This document shows, piece by piece, positions 48,304 to 57,572 of a stretch of 64,000 bases of DNA. Position numbers and translations under genes: made by a program. The notes beneath the pieces are model-generated. The model was given only the letters and a program-made list of their open reading frames with translations. It was not told the origin of the DNA and searched no databases. How positions within the stretch are numbered: the stretch's first letter is position 1; the number at the start of each line of letters is the position of its first letter. Location of the stretch: assembly GCF_030397575.1 (NCBI RefSeq), contig NZ_JAPNXS010000001.1:496001-560000 (forward strand), given 5' to 3'. The stretch is from Psychromonas sp. 14N.309.X.WAT.B.A12. GTDB taxonomy: Bacteria > Pseudomonadota > Gammaproteobacteria > Enterobacterales > Psychromonadaceae.

Positions 48304-48855
48304 TTATTCGCAACTTGCTAATGGCGCTTGTTTGTCAAAAAATAGTGTTACATTAGCGACGTTAACACCTAATTTATGAATAGCAGTTTTATTAATGACT
48401 CGATACTTGTCTATTTTGTACATCCAATCATTCATGCTCACGTCATAAGTAGTATCATCGACTGGTAAAGTTAAAGTATATTTTAGCTGAAAAGCAAAAC
48501 CTTGATGCTCACCAATGGCCTCCCCAACCACATCTTCCGCAGTCCCAATGTAACGTCCATCAACTTGCTGTGAAAAATGCCAATTGCGATAACTTATTTC
48601 ACCATCATCAAAAAAGAATTTTTCAGCCAATATTCCATCTTTACCTTTCCAAGTTCCTTTCAACTCAACACAAAAACGTCTAGTAACTACATTACTAGCA
48701 TCTTGAATGGTCCCCCATGCGATGACATTGCCATTAAAATACTCTTTAATATCAAAATTACTAGTTTGACTTGAATAATCACTCAAATCTTGAGTACAAC
48801 TGACTAAAGCAAAGCTACTGAGTAGCAGTACTACTGGAGGATTAACGTATTTCAT
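48304..48855 (-). CDS. DUF3833 lipoprotein
   Basis: 183 residues. Signal peptide with lipobox ALVSC. The mature part (DIKEYFNGNVIAWGTIQD, GTWKGKDGILAEKFFFDDGE, RNWHF, GEAIGEHQGFAFQLKYTLTLPV) matches DUF3833, a calycin-like small barrel that may bind a lipid. It overlaps the chalcone-isomerase-like gene by four bases and belongs to the same conserved envelope group. Confidence 0.85.
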   Translation of the reverse strand: MKYVNPPVVLLLSSFALVSCTQDLSDYSSQTSNFDIKEYFNGNVIAWGTIQDASNVVTRRFCVELKGTWKGKDGILAEKFFFDDGEISYRNWHFSQQVDGRYIGTAEDVVGEAIGEHQGFAFQLKYTLTLPVDDTTYDVSMNDWMYKIDKYRVINKTAIHKLGVNVANVTLFFDKQAPLASCE

Positions 48856-49400
48856 GATTTTATTCCTAATAATGTATCACGCAGTTCTGGCTGTGAAGTA
48901 TTCTCCGAAAACCAAATAGCCATAAAAATGTTCCTGAAATCCTTACCATCAATTTGTCCAATGAAACGTTCATTGTAATAGAAAGCACTGTTATTACCTT
49001 GAGCAACAAAAGCTAATTGATCACCCTCTTTAATATCAGGCCACATATTACGGAGTTGTTCTAGATAAGAGCTATACCGCTCACTAGCAAAACCAAGGTG
49101 CACCCACTGTTCAATAGTTTTCTTTATGAGTTGTTTGGATTCAATACTTTTAAGATATTTAATTTGATACACTATAACCCCTTCCGGGTCAGGATATACG
49201 CCACTACTTGTTGATAATTGACTTTGATAAATATCCCAAATAAACACCGAAAAGGTTGCCCTGCCTACCTGTATCGTTGCTGTTGATTTTAACAATTCAG
49301 ATAGACTATTTTTCCATTGATCTGGTTCCTCAGCAGGTACTGCAAAGGTTAAGTTGATCAATAGAATTGACGCAACTAACCCTTTAAATAACTTAAGCAT
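48852..49400 (-). CDS. Chalcone isomerase-like periplasmic protein
   Basis: 182 residues with a signal peptide (LVASILLINLTFAVPAE). VGRATFSVFIWDIYQSQL, YPDPEGVIVYQIKYLKSIESKQL and SFYYN-like NSAFYYNERFIGQI fit the bacterial chalcone isomerase-like family. Plant relatives of this fold bind fatty acids, and bacterial ones lack a proven reaction. It overlaps DUF2878 and DUF3833 genes by a few bases, forming a coupled three-gene unit. Confidence 0.82.
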   Translation of the reverse strand: MLKLFKGLVASILLINLTFAVPAEEPDQWKNSLSELLKSTATIQVGRATFSVFIWDIYQSQLSTSSGVYPDPEGVIVYQIKYLKSIESKQLIKKTIEQWVHLGFASERYSSYLEQLRNMWPDIKEGDQLAFVAQGNNSAFYYNERFIGQIDGKDFRNIFMAIWFSENTSQPELRDTLLGIKS

Positions 49401-49890
49401 ACTGTAGGTCTCTCTGTAATATGATTGATTTTAAATAAAAAAATAAAAGGAATAAGCATCCCCAAATTATTGCAAGAATTGAGAAAGTAACAGGTAAACT
49501 ATAAGCGAATACCACAACACCAAAACTTTCCCCTGCTAAATAACTCAATGGCGCAAACCCGCCTCCTATGAGCAATTGGCTTTTTTTGGAAGCGCTCAGA
49601 AAAGTTAAACTATGACAAATAGTGCTTGCAAAACAAGCCCACAATACCATCAACCAAAATGGTGTGAAATTAGCATTTGGAAAAGTAAAAAAGTGGATAA
49701 AATGCAAAAAAGAATCCACTGACACACCTATCACAGTAACCAATAATACCAGTCGAATTTCTTTAATTATTTTGGACAAGAATTTAAAATGAATAAATAA
49801 AAGGGTTAACGCAACAGGAATAAAAATATTTCCCCAATATAATAAACCAAACCATATAAGGTTAAACCCCAACATATTGATTAACATCAT
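49393..49890 (-). CDS. DUF2878 integral membrane protein
   Basis: About 165 residues with five hydrophobic segments, for example LIWFGLLYWGNIFIPVALTLLFIHF and WLMVLWACFASTICHSLTFL. The pattern with VSVDSFLHFIHFFTF fits DUF2878. The function is unknown. ATG 49890 is preferred over GTG 49896 because GGAG stands five bases before it. It opens the three-gene unit behind an ECF-like promoter. Confidence 0.8.
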   Translation of the reverse strand: MMLINMLGFNLIWFGLLYWGNIFIPVALTLLFIHFKFLSKIIKEIRLVLLVTVIGVSVDSFLHFIHFFTFPNANFTPFWLMVLWACFASTICHSLTFLSASKKSQLLIGGGFAPLSYLAGESFGVVVFAYSLPVTFSILAIIWGCLFLLFFYLKSIILQRDLQYA

Positions 49891-49930
49891 TATCACTCCA
49901 TGATTACTATGTAATTAGTATTGATATTTA

Positions 49931-49958
49931 AATACGGCCTCTGATTACATAAAGATCT
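49931..49958 (-). promoter_or_regulatory. ECF-type promoter of the DUF2878 transcript
   Basis: On the minus strand AGATCT, 16 bases, CGTATT. Eight bases of the -35 side (GATCTTTA) and all six of the -10 side are identical to the rpoE promoter. The start site would lie about 35 bases upstream of ATG 49890. Confidence 0.65.
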
Positions 49959-50119
49959 CTTTTGACAGATAGAATCATTCGATATTCACTACTTAAACAA
50001 TCCAAAAGAAGTAAAGGTTCAGGTATAAAACCAATATTAAAAAGTGCTTAATAATCAGATTAAAGCCTACAAAGTGATCATTAATATAGTTATAATGTAT
50101 GGATAATGAATTAATAATC

Positions 50120-50149
50120 TTTACAATCACTTATGATTATTTCTTAATA
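50120..50149 (+). promoter_or_regulatory. Candidate sigma-70 promoter for hisF-hisIE
   Basis: TTTACA (50120-50125) and TTAATA (50144-50149) with 18 bases between, 70 bases before hisF. hisF needs its own promoter because hisA is ended by a strong terminator and the region between is read in the other direction. No leader peptide with His codons is visible here. Confidence 0.4.
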
Positions 50150-50218
50150 AAGTATTGGTAAATTATTTTAAGGCCGTTGAATAGCTTAAAATAGTAGACC
50201 ACATAATAGCGAGGCTTT

Positions 50219-50992
50219 ATGTTAGCAAAACGAATTATTCCATGTTTGGATGTAAAAGATGGACAGGTAGTTAAAGGTGTACAATTTCGTAACCACGAGA
50301 TTATAGGCGATATCGTTCCACTTGCTAAACGTTATGCAGAAGAAGGCGCAGATGAGTTAGTTTTTTACGATATTACTGCCAGCTCTGATGATAGAGTGGT
50401 CGATAAAAGCTGGGTTAGCCGAGTTGCTGAAGTCATCGATATCCCATTTTGTGTTGCAGGCGGTATCAAAACAGAAGAAGACGCAAAACGCATTTTACAG
50501 TTTGGTGCAGATAAAGTTTCTATCAACAGCCCTGCGCTTGCAGATCCAAGCCTTATTAATCGTCTAGCTGAAAAATTTGGTACGCAATGTATTGTTATTG
50601 GCATTGATTCATACTTTGATGAAGAAACGGGCCAACACCAGGTTAAACAGTTTACAGGTAATGAAGCAGCTACAGTAACAACCAAATGGAACACTTTTGA
50701 TTGGATAAAAGAAGTACAATCACGTGGTGCCGGTGAAATAGTATTAAACGTAATGAACCAAGATGGCGTACGTTGCGGATATGATATTGACCAACTTTCT
50801 CAAGCACGTGCTATTTGTCATGTGCCATTAATTGCATCGGGCGGTGCCGGTGAAATGGTTCATTTTGCAGATGTATTTAATAAAGCTGATGTTGACGGTG
50901 CTTTAGCAGCCAGTGTATTCCACAAACAAATAATTAATATTGGTGAGTTAAAATCTTACCTTAAAACAGAAAAGGTAGAGATACGTTTATGA
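50219..50992 (+). CDS. hisF: Imidazole glycerol phosphate synthase, cyclase subunit
   Basis: 257 residues (E. coli 258), TIM barrel. [22 protein letters not shown] with the catalytic Asp, [28 protein letters not shown], and [12 protein letters not shown] with the second catalytic Asp. Partner of HisH. GAGG lies just before the ATG. Normally the gene after hisA; here it starts a separate unit. Confidence 0.97.
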   Translation: MLAKRIIPCLDVKDGQVVKGVQFRNHEIIGDIVPLAKRYAEEGADELVFYDITASSDDRVVDKSWVSRVAEVIDIPFCVAGGIKTEEDAKRILQFGADKVSINSPALADPSLINRLAEKFGTQCIVIGIDSYFDEETGQHQVKQFTGNEAATVTTKWNTFDWIKEVQSRGAGEIVLNVMNQDGVRCGYDIDQLSQARAICHVPLIASGGAGEMVHFADVFNKADVDGALAASVFHKQIINIGELKSYLKTEKVEIRL

Positions 50993-51612
50993 GTTTAATG
51001 AAAGAAGAGCAACTAGCAACGTTAGATTGGGAAAAAGTAGATAACCTAATGCCTGTTATTGTACAGAACCAAGTTTCAGGTAAAGTATTAATGCTAGGTT
51101 ATGTTAATGAAGAATCATTAGCAGCAACACTTGAATCTGGTAAAATGACTTTTTTTAGCCGTACAAAACAACGTTTATGGTGTAAAGGTGAGCAGTCAGG
51201 TAACTTTTTAAATGTAGTTGAAATCAGTTCAGACTGTGATAACGATACGTTATTAGCGATTGTAAACCCAATCGGTCCAACTTGCCATTTAGGCAATGAA
51301 ACTTGTTTTAAAAATGAACAAGAGCCTTCATTAAGTTTCATCTCTGACTTAGAGCAAGTAATCAAAAGCCGTAAAGGTGCTGACCCAAAGAGCAGCTACA
51401 CAGCTAGCTTGTATGCACGAGGTACAAAACGAATCTCACAAAAAGTCGGTGAAGAAGGTGTTGAGGTTGCACTAGCAGCAATGGCAAAAGATATGGATGA
51501 GTTAACTTGTGAAAGCGCTGATTTACTATATCACTTAACTGTCTTATTACAGAATGAAGGCCTATCGCTTTCGGATGTTGCTGATAAATTAGCTGAACGT
51601 CATAGTAAGTAA
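50989..51612 (+). CDS. hisI: Bifunctional phosphoribosyl-AMP cyclohydrolase / phosphoribosyl-ATP pyrophosphatase
   Basis: 207 residues, HisIE fusion (E. coli 203). N-terminal cyclohydrolase: [28 protein letters not shown] and the zinc ligands of [10 protein letters not shown] with PTCHLG. C-terminal pyrophosphatase from about 115: [29 protein letters not shown]. It catalyses steps two and three. It overlaps hisF by four bases and is followed by a terminator. Confidence 0.96.
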   Translation: MSLMKEEQLATLDWEKVDNLMPVIVQNQVSGKVLMLGYVNEESLAATLESGKMTFFSRTKQRLWCKGEQSGNFLNVVEISSDCDNDTLLAIVNPIGPTCHLGNETCFKNEQEPSLSFISDLEQVIKSRKGADPKSSYTASLYARGTKRISQKVGEEGVEVALAAMAKDMDELTCESADLLYHLTVLLQNEGLSLSDVADKLAERHSK

Positions 51613-51632
51613 TTAGATATTAACCCTAAATT

Positions 51633-51667
51633 AAAAACCGCTCACAGTTATGTGTCAGCGGTTTTTT
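51633..51667 (+). terminator. Intrinsic terminator after hisIE
   Basis: AAAAACCGCT pairs with AGCGGTTTTT, with an inner CACA/TGTG pair, followed by TTTTTT. The A-rich left side means it may also end the minus-strand gene at 51689. Confidence 0.92.
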
Positions 51668-51688
51668 ACATTTAAAAATATGAATTGA

Positions 51689-52657
51689 TTAAGATTTTGA
51701 CCTATTCCACATCATCATACCAGCCAGAGCAGTTAATAGAATGAAGAACATACTAGGCTCAGGCACTTTTACCGGGTAAGTTGAATTATTAGCATCAGGG
51801 TCATAACTAATTACACCTGTGAATAATGCATCATGCACTTCACCATTTTGTTGAAAATTATTAACAACCAATGAACCTTCAATAGGCGTGGCATTAGTAA
51901 GGTCTGCAAAAGGTGCCAATACACTACCATTGATTTGTTTAACTAAATCAATTTCAGTCGCCTCAAAGAAATTCCAAATAATATTCTCTCTAAAAACATC
52001 ACTAGTAATATTACCCACGGCATTACCTAAATTTGAATCATTAATCATCTCACCAGACACATTAATAATGATAGTTGAGGGAGACTGACCGTTTAAATCA
52101 ATATCATACTGTTGTATCAGATTATTCTCGAAAAAACTTTCAGAAGTAATGTTAAAGACTGCTGGGTCATTTCCAACTGAATCACCGACGTTAAATGATG
52201 CAGCCGATGGCTGATTGTTGGATGATGTTAACAAAACAGAGTTAACAGCTAGTTCTGATAAATAACCTGAAAAGTTAATAAATTCAGATTTAATTAAATC
52301 AAAGTCATATTGTGATGCATCATTTGATACTGAATTTGAATTAATATTACCATTATTAGTTCCGGCAATAATCACTTCATGCCCATTTGCATTGACTGTT
52401 GTGCCTGAAGATAAGTCACTACCAACAACCAGCACACTACCAACAGATGAATCATTTTGAGCTAAATGAGTGCCATAGTTAGAAGCAGAGCCTGATAGAT
52501 CACCCGCTACAATAGTTTTACCTTCAACTTCACTCGTTGATGTTAAATCATTTAACACCACTAAGTTATATTCATTCAACGTCTCGATAGGACCAGCTAA
52601 GCTGAAATGAGCATAACAGGTTAATGCCACACCCATTAATGTGTTTAATTTTTTCAT
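51689..52657 (-). CDS. Choice-of-anchor A protein with PEP-CTERM sorting signal
   Basis: 322 residues. Signal peptide (LMGVALTCYAHFSLA), then the choice-of-anchor A domain: YNLVVLNDLTSTSEVEGKTIVAGDL, repeated beta-helix-like NGNINSNSVSNDASQ and a long Asn/Ser-rich body, then LVKQINGSVLAPFADL. The end is VPEPS, a hydrophobic helix and NRSKS, the PEP-CTERM signal recognised by an exosortase. It is probably exported and linked to the surface or exopolysaccharide. No exosortase is in this window. Single gene. Confidence 0.88.
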   Translation of the reverse strand: MKKLNTLMGVALTCYAHFSLAGPIETLNEYNLVVLNDLTSTSEVEGKTIVAGDLSGSASNYGTHLAQNDSSVGSVLVVGSDLSSGTTVNANGHEVIIAGTNNGNINSNSVSNDASQYDFDLIKSEFINFSGYLSELAVNSVLLTSSNNQPSAASFNVGDSVGNDPAVFNITSESFFENNLIQQYDIDLNGQSPSTIIINVSGEMINDSNLGNAVGNITSDVFRENIIWNFFEATEIDLVKQINGSVLAPFADLTNATPIEGSLVVNNFQQNGEVHDALFTGVISYDPDANNSTYPVKVPEPSMFFILLTALAGMMMWNRSKS

Positions 52658-52835
52658 TTGAGTATCTCAAAGATTATTGTTTATTTACAAGTTTATGCAA
52701 ATATTAAGCCAAAATAGTTAAGTGATTGAAATGTATCAAAGCAAAAGCTAATCAATAAGTAGTAGTTTAAGTAATGTAAGGTTTATCGACAAATAACAGT
52801 CTAAATAGAACCAACACAGCAACTTTAACTTAAAG

Positions 52836-53417
52836 TTAATCTAGCTTAACACTAGTATCAATCTCTCTTATCAACCTATGGTGGTCGTTATGATTAAATT
52901 CGTTACCATAAATATCTAGCATCATGTGCTGCGAGTATTGTAACTTATCACCTGATAGGGTCATTTTTTTCTGTAATGATTTAGTTGATGCTTTACTTTG
53001 TAAAAATGCAGACTCGGTAATTGGCCAATTAGGGCAATTTAAACGCGCTTCAACTTCAAACACAGTTGAACGTTTTGTAGTAGCCTTACCGCCAGCCAGA
53101 ACAGAAAGCCCACGGGGTATGGTCAAAGAGTTGATCACATTCTCAGTACCTTGCTCCCATAACCAATAACCTACTTCGCGATGGATGATTTTTCCCGTCG
53201 AGTTTCTTTGTACTAACTGAGAGTATTGTACTGCGCTCAACGCTTGCTCTTCGGCATTAGATGTTTCGCCTGCTTCTATAAAAACAAGAGTTTCAAAGTA
53301 GTCATTAAGTTCAGTTGAGCCATCTGCTTCAGGTGATTTATCTTTACCTTTATTGCCTTTCCATGTACCAATTAACCCAGCTAATGGTCCGTAATCGATT
53401 GGGTCTTGCTCCTGCAT
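52836..53417 (-). CDS. FABP/nitrobindin-like heme-binding beta-barrel protein
   Basis: 193 residues. YGPLAGLIGTWKGNKGKDKSPE at the N-terminus, FIEAGETSN, and the barrel segments FYWLW-like GYWLWEQG, and KMTLSGDKLQYSQHMML match the nitrobindin-like (THAP4-type, DUF1794) ten-strand barrel. Some members bind heme and nitric oxide through a late His; candidates here are the DHHRLI histidines, but binding is unproven. Single gene. Confidence 0.75.
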   Translation of the reverse strand: MQEQDPIDYGPLAGLIGTWKGNKGKDKSPEADGSTELNDYFETLVFIEAGETSNAEEQALSAVQYSQLVQRNSTGKIIHREVGYWLWEQGTENVINSLTIPRGLSVLAGGKATTKRSTVFEVEARLNCPNWPITESAFLQSKASTKSLQKKMTLSGDKLQYSQHMMLDIYGNEFNHNDHHRLIREIDTSVKLD

Positions 53418-53575
53418 ATTGTTGCCTTTTTATTATTAGTAATTGGGGGGAAAGATTTCGAGCAGGATTATATAGAAATATCAGGAGCTTTAGTAGAGAT
53501 TACTACTTTAGTGTAGTGGCAGAGTGATGGACTGGTAAGCAGTTATTTAACATTAACTGCTTACCACTTCTTTAA

Positions 53576-54187
53576 TTAACCATTGGCGGTTTGTTTTCTT
53601 TTTTTATATGCACTGATAACCAACTCAATAGCTGATAATAAGATGAGGGTATAACCTAACGTTTCTGTGCCCTCTTCTACAATATTTTTAACGATACGGA
53701 CATATTGTTCGCCCATCACCGAATGCCAAAATGAACCACGCCCCATTAGTCGTGAAAACGCAACAAGCGTAATAAACCCAGATAAGAACACGCCATAACT
53801 TGGCAGAGTAGTGTAGGCTTTTAAAGCCTTATATACCTGTGAGAACTGACCTCGTAATGAACATAATAACCCGATGAAAATCATACACACCAACATCTGC
53901 CAAGCACCATCAAATGCATGATGATCCAATAGCGAGTCAGACTCCCTAACAAACATCATAGCTAATAACGCAGCTAAGATTTTACCAATAATATTTGATG
54001 CTTTATCTAACTTAGCTGCCCATAAAAACAACATACAACTACTGAAAGTTAATAGGTCTTGTAGATGTTCTGTTAATGTATGTTCGCTATATTCGGCATG
54101 AGTATGAAGTTGGTAACCTTCCATATCAATCAATATTGCCACTACAAAGACAACAATTAAATAGAGTAAAGCGCGGAGTAAAAACAT
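53576..54187 (-). CDS. Integral membrane protein of unknown function
   Basis: 203 residues with about six hydrophobic segments (LYLIVVFVVAILI, LLTFSSCMLFLWAA, IIGKILAALLAMMF, AWQMLVCMIFIGLLC, YGVFLSGFITLVAF, TLGYTLILLSAIELVI). Charged motifs between them: FVRESDSLLDHH and VKNIVEEGTETLGY. I do not recognise the family; the conserved-looking acidic residues next to helices could bind a metal. Single gene, unrelated neighbours. Confidence 0.6.
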   Translation of the reverse strand: MFLLRALLYLIVVFVVAILIDMEGYQLHTHAEYSEHTLTEHLQDLLTFSSCMLFLWAAKLDKASNIIGKILAALLAMMFVRESDSLLDHHAFDGAWQMLVCMIFIGLLCSLRGQFSQVYKALKAYTTLPSYGVFLSGFITLVAFSRLMGRGSFWHSVMGEQYVRIVKNIVEEGTETLGYTLILLSAIELVISAYKKRKQTANG

Positions 54188-54394
54188 AAATAGGGTCTAC
54201 CATGATTATTTCATCTCAACATATTTAATGAGATGAATGAGTAAAAAATTGATTTCGTATAGCTCAATAGCCTATTAACGATCTCAACAGCACAAATTTA
54301 TAAATTACACTTTTAAAATACCAATCATGCTCAATAACTTCTCTATCACATTAGGAGTTAAGCTATAGAATACAATTGCATAAACAAGCACTCT

Positions 54395-54514
54395 TCAGCG
54401 ATAACTTGAATAGTAAATTACTATTTCTCTAATAAGATTACCAAAGAGCCTATGAGGGGGAACTCTTAACGCTGCGACTTTATCAACGCCATTAATTACT
54501 TGCTCTACATTCAT
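54395..54514 (-). other. Short coding-like frame, possible repeat-element fragment
   Basis: ATG to TGA, 39 residues: MNVEQVINGVDKVAALRVPP, then HRLFGNLIREIVIYYSSYR. Composition is strikingly protein-like for an AT-rich gap. No ribosome site is evident. Its last part on the + strand (CAGCGA, then AATAGTAAATTACT) recurs near 57461-57479, hinting at a dispersed repeat rather than a gene. Confidence 0.35.
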
Positions 54515-54824
54515 AAAATAGAGATTAGTGGTTTCATGTTTTTGATAAGAGCTTTAATGAAAATGGAATTAATTCATTCATTCATGATGAAAGAATGGTT
54601 TAATATTCTTTAATACTCATCAATTTAAACTCATTAATCCTTTAATGATGGTTCAATACTTTTATGGTAACTATATTAAATAATTGAAGTTGCTTGCTTT
54701 ATAAAGTCTAATTAATAAAGTGCAGGATTATAACAATGCTAGAAGAGTAATACAGCTGTTTTAACAAAGTATTTACACTATTCTTTATAAAAAATAACAA
54801 GTAGAAACTCTGTTAGGAAATGAG

Positions 54825-54854
54825 CAAAGCTACCCCAGAAAAGAGGTAGCTTTG
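54825..54854 (-). terminator. Stem-loop after the amino acid ABC transporter operon
   Basis: CAAAGCTACC and GGTAGCTTTG, ten perfect pairs around a ten-base loop, six bases beyond the ATPase stop. No clear U-tract follows on the minus strand, so it may act as an mRNA end stabiliser rather than a strong terminator. Confidence 0.55.
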
Positions 54855-54860
54855 AATAGA

Positions 54861-55601
54861 CTAATGTTGCTTTAAAGCACGCTTAACAAAGGCTTTAGTT
54901 CGCTCATGTTCAGGATTAGAAAATATCTGTTGAGGTGTGCCCTGCTCTACAATGTAGCCATCTTCCATAAAGATAACGCGATCCGCGACTTCTTTAGCAA
55001 ATTGCATTTCATGGGTGACCACTATCATGGTTTGTTTCTCTAGAGCTAATTGTTTCATTACAGCGAGTACTTCATCAACCCACTCAGGATCTAAAGCTGA
55101 AGTTGGTTCATCAAATAAGATAACTTCACCTTTTGCAGCCATTGCCCGAGCGATCCCCACACGTTGTTGTTGTCCACCTGAAAGTTGCGAAGGGTATACA
55201 TTAAGCTTCTCAGCTAAACCAACTTTCACTAAGATGGCTTCAGCAGTTGATAACGCTTCTTGCTTAGGAACTTTCCAAACCGTAATTAAACTTTCAGCAA
55301 CATTTTGTAATGCGGTTTTATTGGCGAACAAAGAATAATTTTGAAATACAAAACTACTTTGTTTGCGCAATTCAGTAATATCTTTAGCTTTATGGCTCAA
55401 AGCATCGATACTCGCAGGCCCGATAGTAATATTACCTGTAGTTGGTGTTTCAAGGTAATTTAAGCAACGAAGTAATGTTGATTTACCAGTACCTGATGGA
55501 CCGATAATAACCACTATTTCACCCTTTGCTACTTCAAAGTCAATCTCTTTGAGTACTGCTAGATCACCAAATTTTTTACTTAACTGAGACACGCTGATCA
55601 T
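54861..55601 (-). CDS. Polar amino acid ABC transporter, ATP-binding protein
   Basis: 246 residues. Walker [11 protein letters not shown]-loop FVFQNYSLF, signature LSGGQQQRV, Walker [14 protein letters not shown] and switch His in VVTHEM. The length and the [10 protein letters not shown] region fit the GlnQ/HisP class. It energises uptake with the permease (two bases upstream) and the binding protein. Last gene of a three-gene operon. Confidence 0.93.
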   Translation of the reverse strand: MISVSQLSKKFGDLAVLKEIDFEVAKGEIVVIIGPSGTGKSTLLRCLNYLETPTTGNITIGPASIDALSHKAKDITELRKQSSFVFQNYSLFANKTALQNVAESLITVWKVPKQEALSTAEAILVKVGLAEKLNVYPSQLSGGQQQRVGIARAMAAKGEVILFDEPTSALDPEWVDEVLAVMKQLALEKQTMIVVTHEMQFAKEVADRVIFMEDGYIVEQGTPQQIFSNPEHERTKAFVKRALKQH

Positions 55602-55603
55602 GA

Positions 55604-56275
55604 TTAATAGGCCTTATTAAGTTTATATTCTAATAGATGCTGGATACGAGTGAAGAAGATAACCACCACCCAATAAATTACCGCTACGGCTAAAAAGCTT
55701 TCAAAAAATTTAAAGCTAGAAGAAGCTTCCATTTGTGCTTTAGCCATAATTTCAGCCACCCCAAGAGTGAAAGCCAAAGAGGTACTTTTAATCATATCGA
55801 TAAAGTAGTTCATCAAAGATGGTGTCGCAACACGTGAAGCTTGAGGCAATATAACGCGTTTCATCGCCTGTAAACGTGTCATACCAATACTTAAACACGC
55901 TTCCATTTGAGACTTATCAATACCTAATATAGCGGCACGAATACTTTCCGCCATATAAGCAGAAAAGTGTAATGATAGGCCAATAATAGCGGCAGTGAAG
56001 GCATCCATACCCACAAAGATAGGCATGAATTGTGGAAAGCCATAATACAGAAGAAACAACTGCACCAATAAAGGTGTTCCACGGAAAAATGAAATATACA
56101 GTGATGCAAGGTGTTGAATAAAGGCAATTTTAAATACTCGCACTAGGGCTAAACCTAACGCGAGTATCAATGCAAATAAGAACCCCCAAAGTGCCATTTC
56201 CATCGTTACCCCAAGATACTTAAGTAAAATGGGCATTAATTCAATTATGTATTGAAGGTCAAAAGAACTTTGCAT
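55604..56275 (-). CDS. Polar amino acid ABC transporter, permease
   Basis: 223 residues with about five membrane helices of the HisMQ family. [20 protein letters not shown] and the EAA-like loop [29 protein letters not shown], which contacts the ATPase, are clear. The single permease gene suggests a homodimer, as in cystine and glutamine systems. Confidence 0.92.
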   Translation of the reverse strand: MQSSFDLQYIIELMPILLKYLGVTMEMALWGFLFALILALGLALVRVFKIAFIQHLASLYISFFRGTPLLVQLFLLYYGFPQFMPIFVGMDAFTAAIIGLSLHFSAYMAESIRAAILGIDKSQMEACLSIGMTRLQAMKRVILPQASRVATPSLMNYFIDMIKSTSLAFTLGVAEIMAKAQMEASSSFKFFESFLAVAVIYWVVVIFFTRIQHLLEYKLNKAY

Positions 56276-56300
56276 AAAAACGACTCTTTAAGGATTAATA

Positions 56301-57059
56301 TTATTGTGTAATGTCTGTACCAAACCACTTATCTGAAATTTCAGCTAATTTACCATCAGCGCGCATTGCCGCTAATGCAGTATTAACTTGGTCACGAATA
56401 GCTAATTGCGATGGTTTGTTTAAAAATGGCATTGCATTTTTAATTTCTTCGAATGGGTGGCCAGCTAATTGTAATGGTAAACCTGCTTCTTTGATTAATT
56501 GTACTGAAGAAACACGGTCCATAACAAACGCATCTGCACGGCCAAGCGCTACATCTTGTTCAATACCTGTATCGTAAGTAACAATGTTGATTTCGTTGTT
56601 AGTATCGTATTTACGTAATACTTCTTCGAAGTTACTGCCTAAGTTAACTGCCACTTTCTTACCTTTTAGGTCTTCGATACCTTGAATATCATCACGACCT
56701 TTACGAACCGTCACTTGAACACCATCAATCACGTAAGGAGTTGAGAATGCATATTTAGCAGAACGCGCTTCAGTGATAGTAATTTGGTTAGAAATAGTAT
56801 CGATATGACCTGCTTCTAACATACCAAATAAACCAGAGAAACTTGCAGTTATAAATTCAACTTTGTAATCAGAGCGTTTTGCAATTTCATTCCATACATC
56901 AACTTCAAAGCCTTGTAGTTTATCTTGCTTAGAAAAGGTAAATGGGAAATAACGACCAGACATACCGACTTTAACAGTTTCTTGTGCAAATGCCGGAACA
57001 GTTAATAAGCTGCTTGCTGCTACGAAAGCAATCAGTGCCTTTTTAAAAAATAATTTCAT
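56301..57059 (-). CDS. Amino acid (cystine-like) ABC transporter, substrate-binding protein
   Basis: 252 residues with a signal peptide (LIAFVAASSLLTVPAFA). Cluster 3 binding protein fold: VGMSGRYFPFTF, LQGFEVDVWNEIAKR, DTISNQITITEARSAKYAFSTPYV, KKVAVNLGSNFEEVLRKYD, and a C-terminal SDKWFGTDITQ much like E. coli TcyJ. The ligand is likely cystine or a related polar amino acid, inferred from this resemblance. First gene of the operon. Confidence 0.88.
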   Translation of the reverse strand: MKLFFKKALIAFVAASSLLTVPAFAQETVKVGMSGRYFPFTFSKQDKLQGFEVDVWNEIAKRSDYKVEFITASFSGLFGMLEAGHIDTISNQITITEARSAKYAFSTPYVIDGVQVTVRKGRDDIQGIEDLKGKKVAVNLGSNFEEVLRKYDTNNEINIVTYDTGIEQDVALGRADAFVMDRVSSVQLIKEAGLPLQLAGHPFEEIKNAMPFLNKPSQLAIRDQVNTALAAMRADGKLAEISDKWFGTDITQ

Positions 57060-57572
57060 AGTAATCCCTATCTAGGTAATGTTTCCAATATGCTAATTAA
57101 GATCCACCTATTTTCAGTAGCAAGATAATTATCTTTAACAACTAAAAATAACGTCTAATTACCATTATCAGTGTTAGCTATAGTAAAAGTGTCATTAAAC
57201 GTATTTATTATTGTTTAATGAGGTAATTATTATTCCAATAATCTAAATGGTTTATAAATAAAATGAGATAAAACGCAGTTAATAAAACGATCTAGCTTTT
57301 ATACATAGTCAGTTTGTTACTATTAACACAATCTTTGTTTATAAATTAAACTAAATGATTATTTATCAGAAAAACAGCTGAATTCTACCGTAAAATCAAT
57401 GTTTAAATCATCAAAATAATTGATTCTAAAGTAAAACAAAACCATTCAACCGGAAATGTGCAGCGAATAGTAAACTACTCTTGCTACTCTGTCGTTTAAG
57501 ATTTTATAACTTAATGTTATATAATAGAGAGTTAGATATAGCCGTGAATAGGATAGAGCGAGTTAACAGCGA
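57060..57572. other. Intergenic region upstream of the ABC operon
   Basis: About 510 AT-rich bases. It should hold the promoter of the ABC operon next to 57060, but I see no clear -35/-10 pair. 57441-57490 shares CAGCGA and AATAGTAAACTACT with the fragment near 54396-54422. A small ATAAC/GTTAT hairpin lies near 57510. Nothing else. Confidence 0.45.
57441..57490. repeat. Possible second fragment of a dispersed intergenic repeat
   Basis: AATAGTAAACTACT at 57466-57479 matches 13 of 14 bases at 54409-54422, and both are preceded by CAGCGA. Read on the minus strand this fragment gives SSLLFAAHFRLNGF, which is protein-like but has no start. Both copies are in gene-free gaps three kilobases apart. 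Confidence 0.3.

Larger units (their letters stand above)
54188..54860. other. Intergenic stretch with a short coding-like fragment and hairpins
   Basis: About 670 bases. TCATCTCA (54211-54218) pairs with TGAGATGA (54229-54236). A 39-codon minus-strand frame at 54395-54514 reads like protein and is annotated separately. CAAAGCTACC (54825-54834) pairs with GGTAGCTTTG (54845-54854) just past the ABC operon. The rest is AT-rich without features. Confidence 0.5.

Noticed and set aside
39157-49896. The 11-kb block within his as a prophage or transposon
   Set aside because: No integrase, transposase or terminal repeats are visible, and its genes form a functional cluster known from related bacteria.
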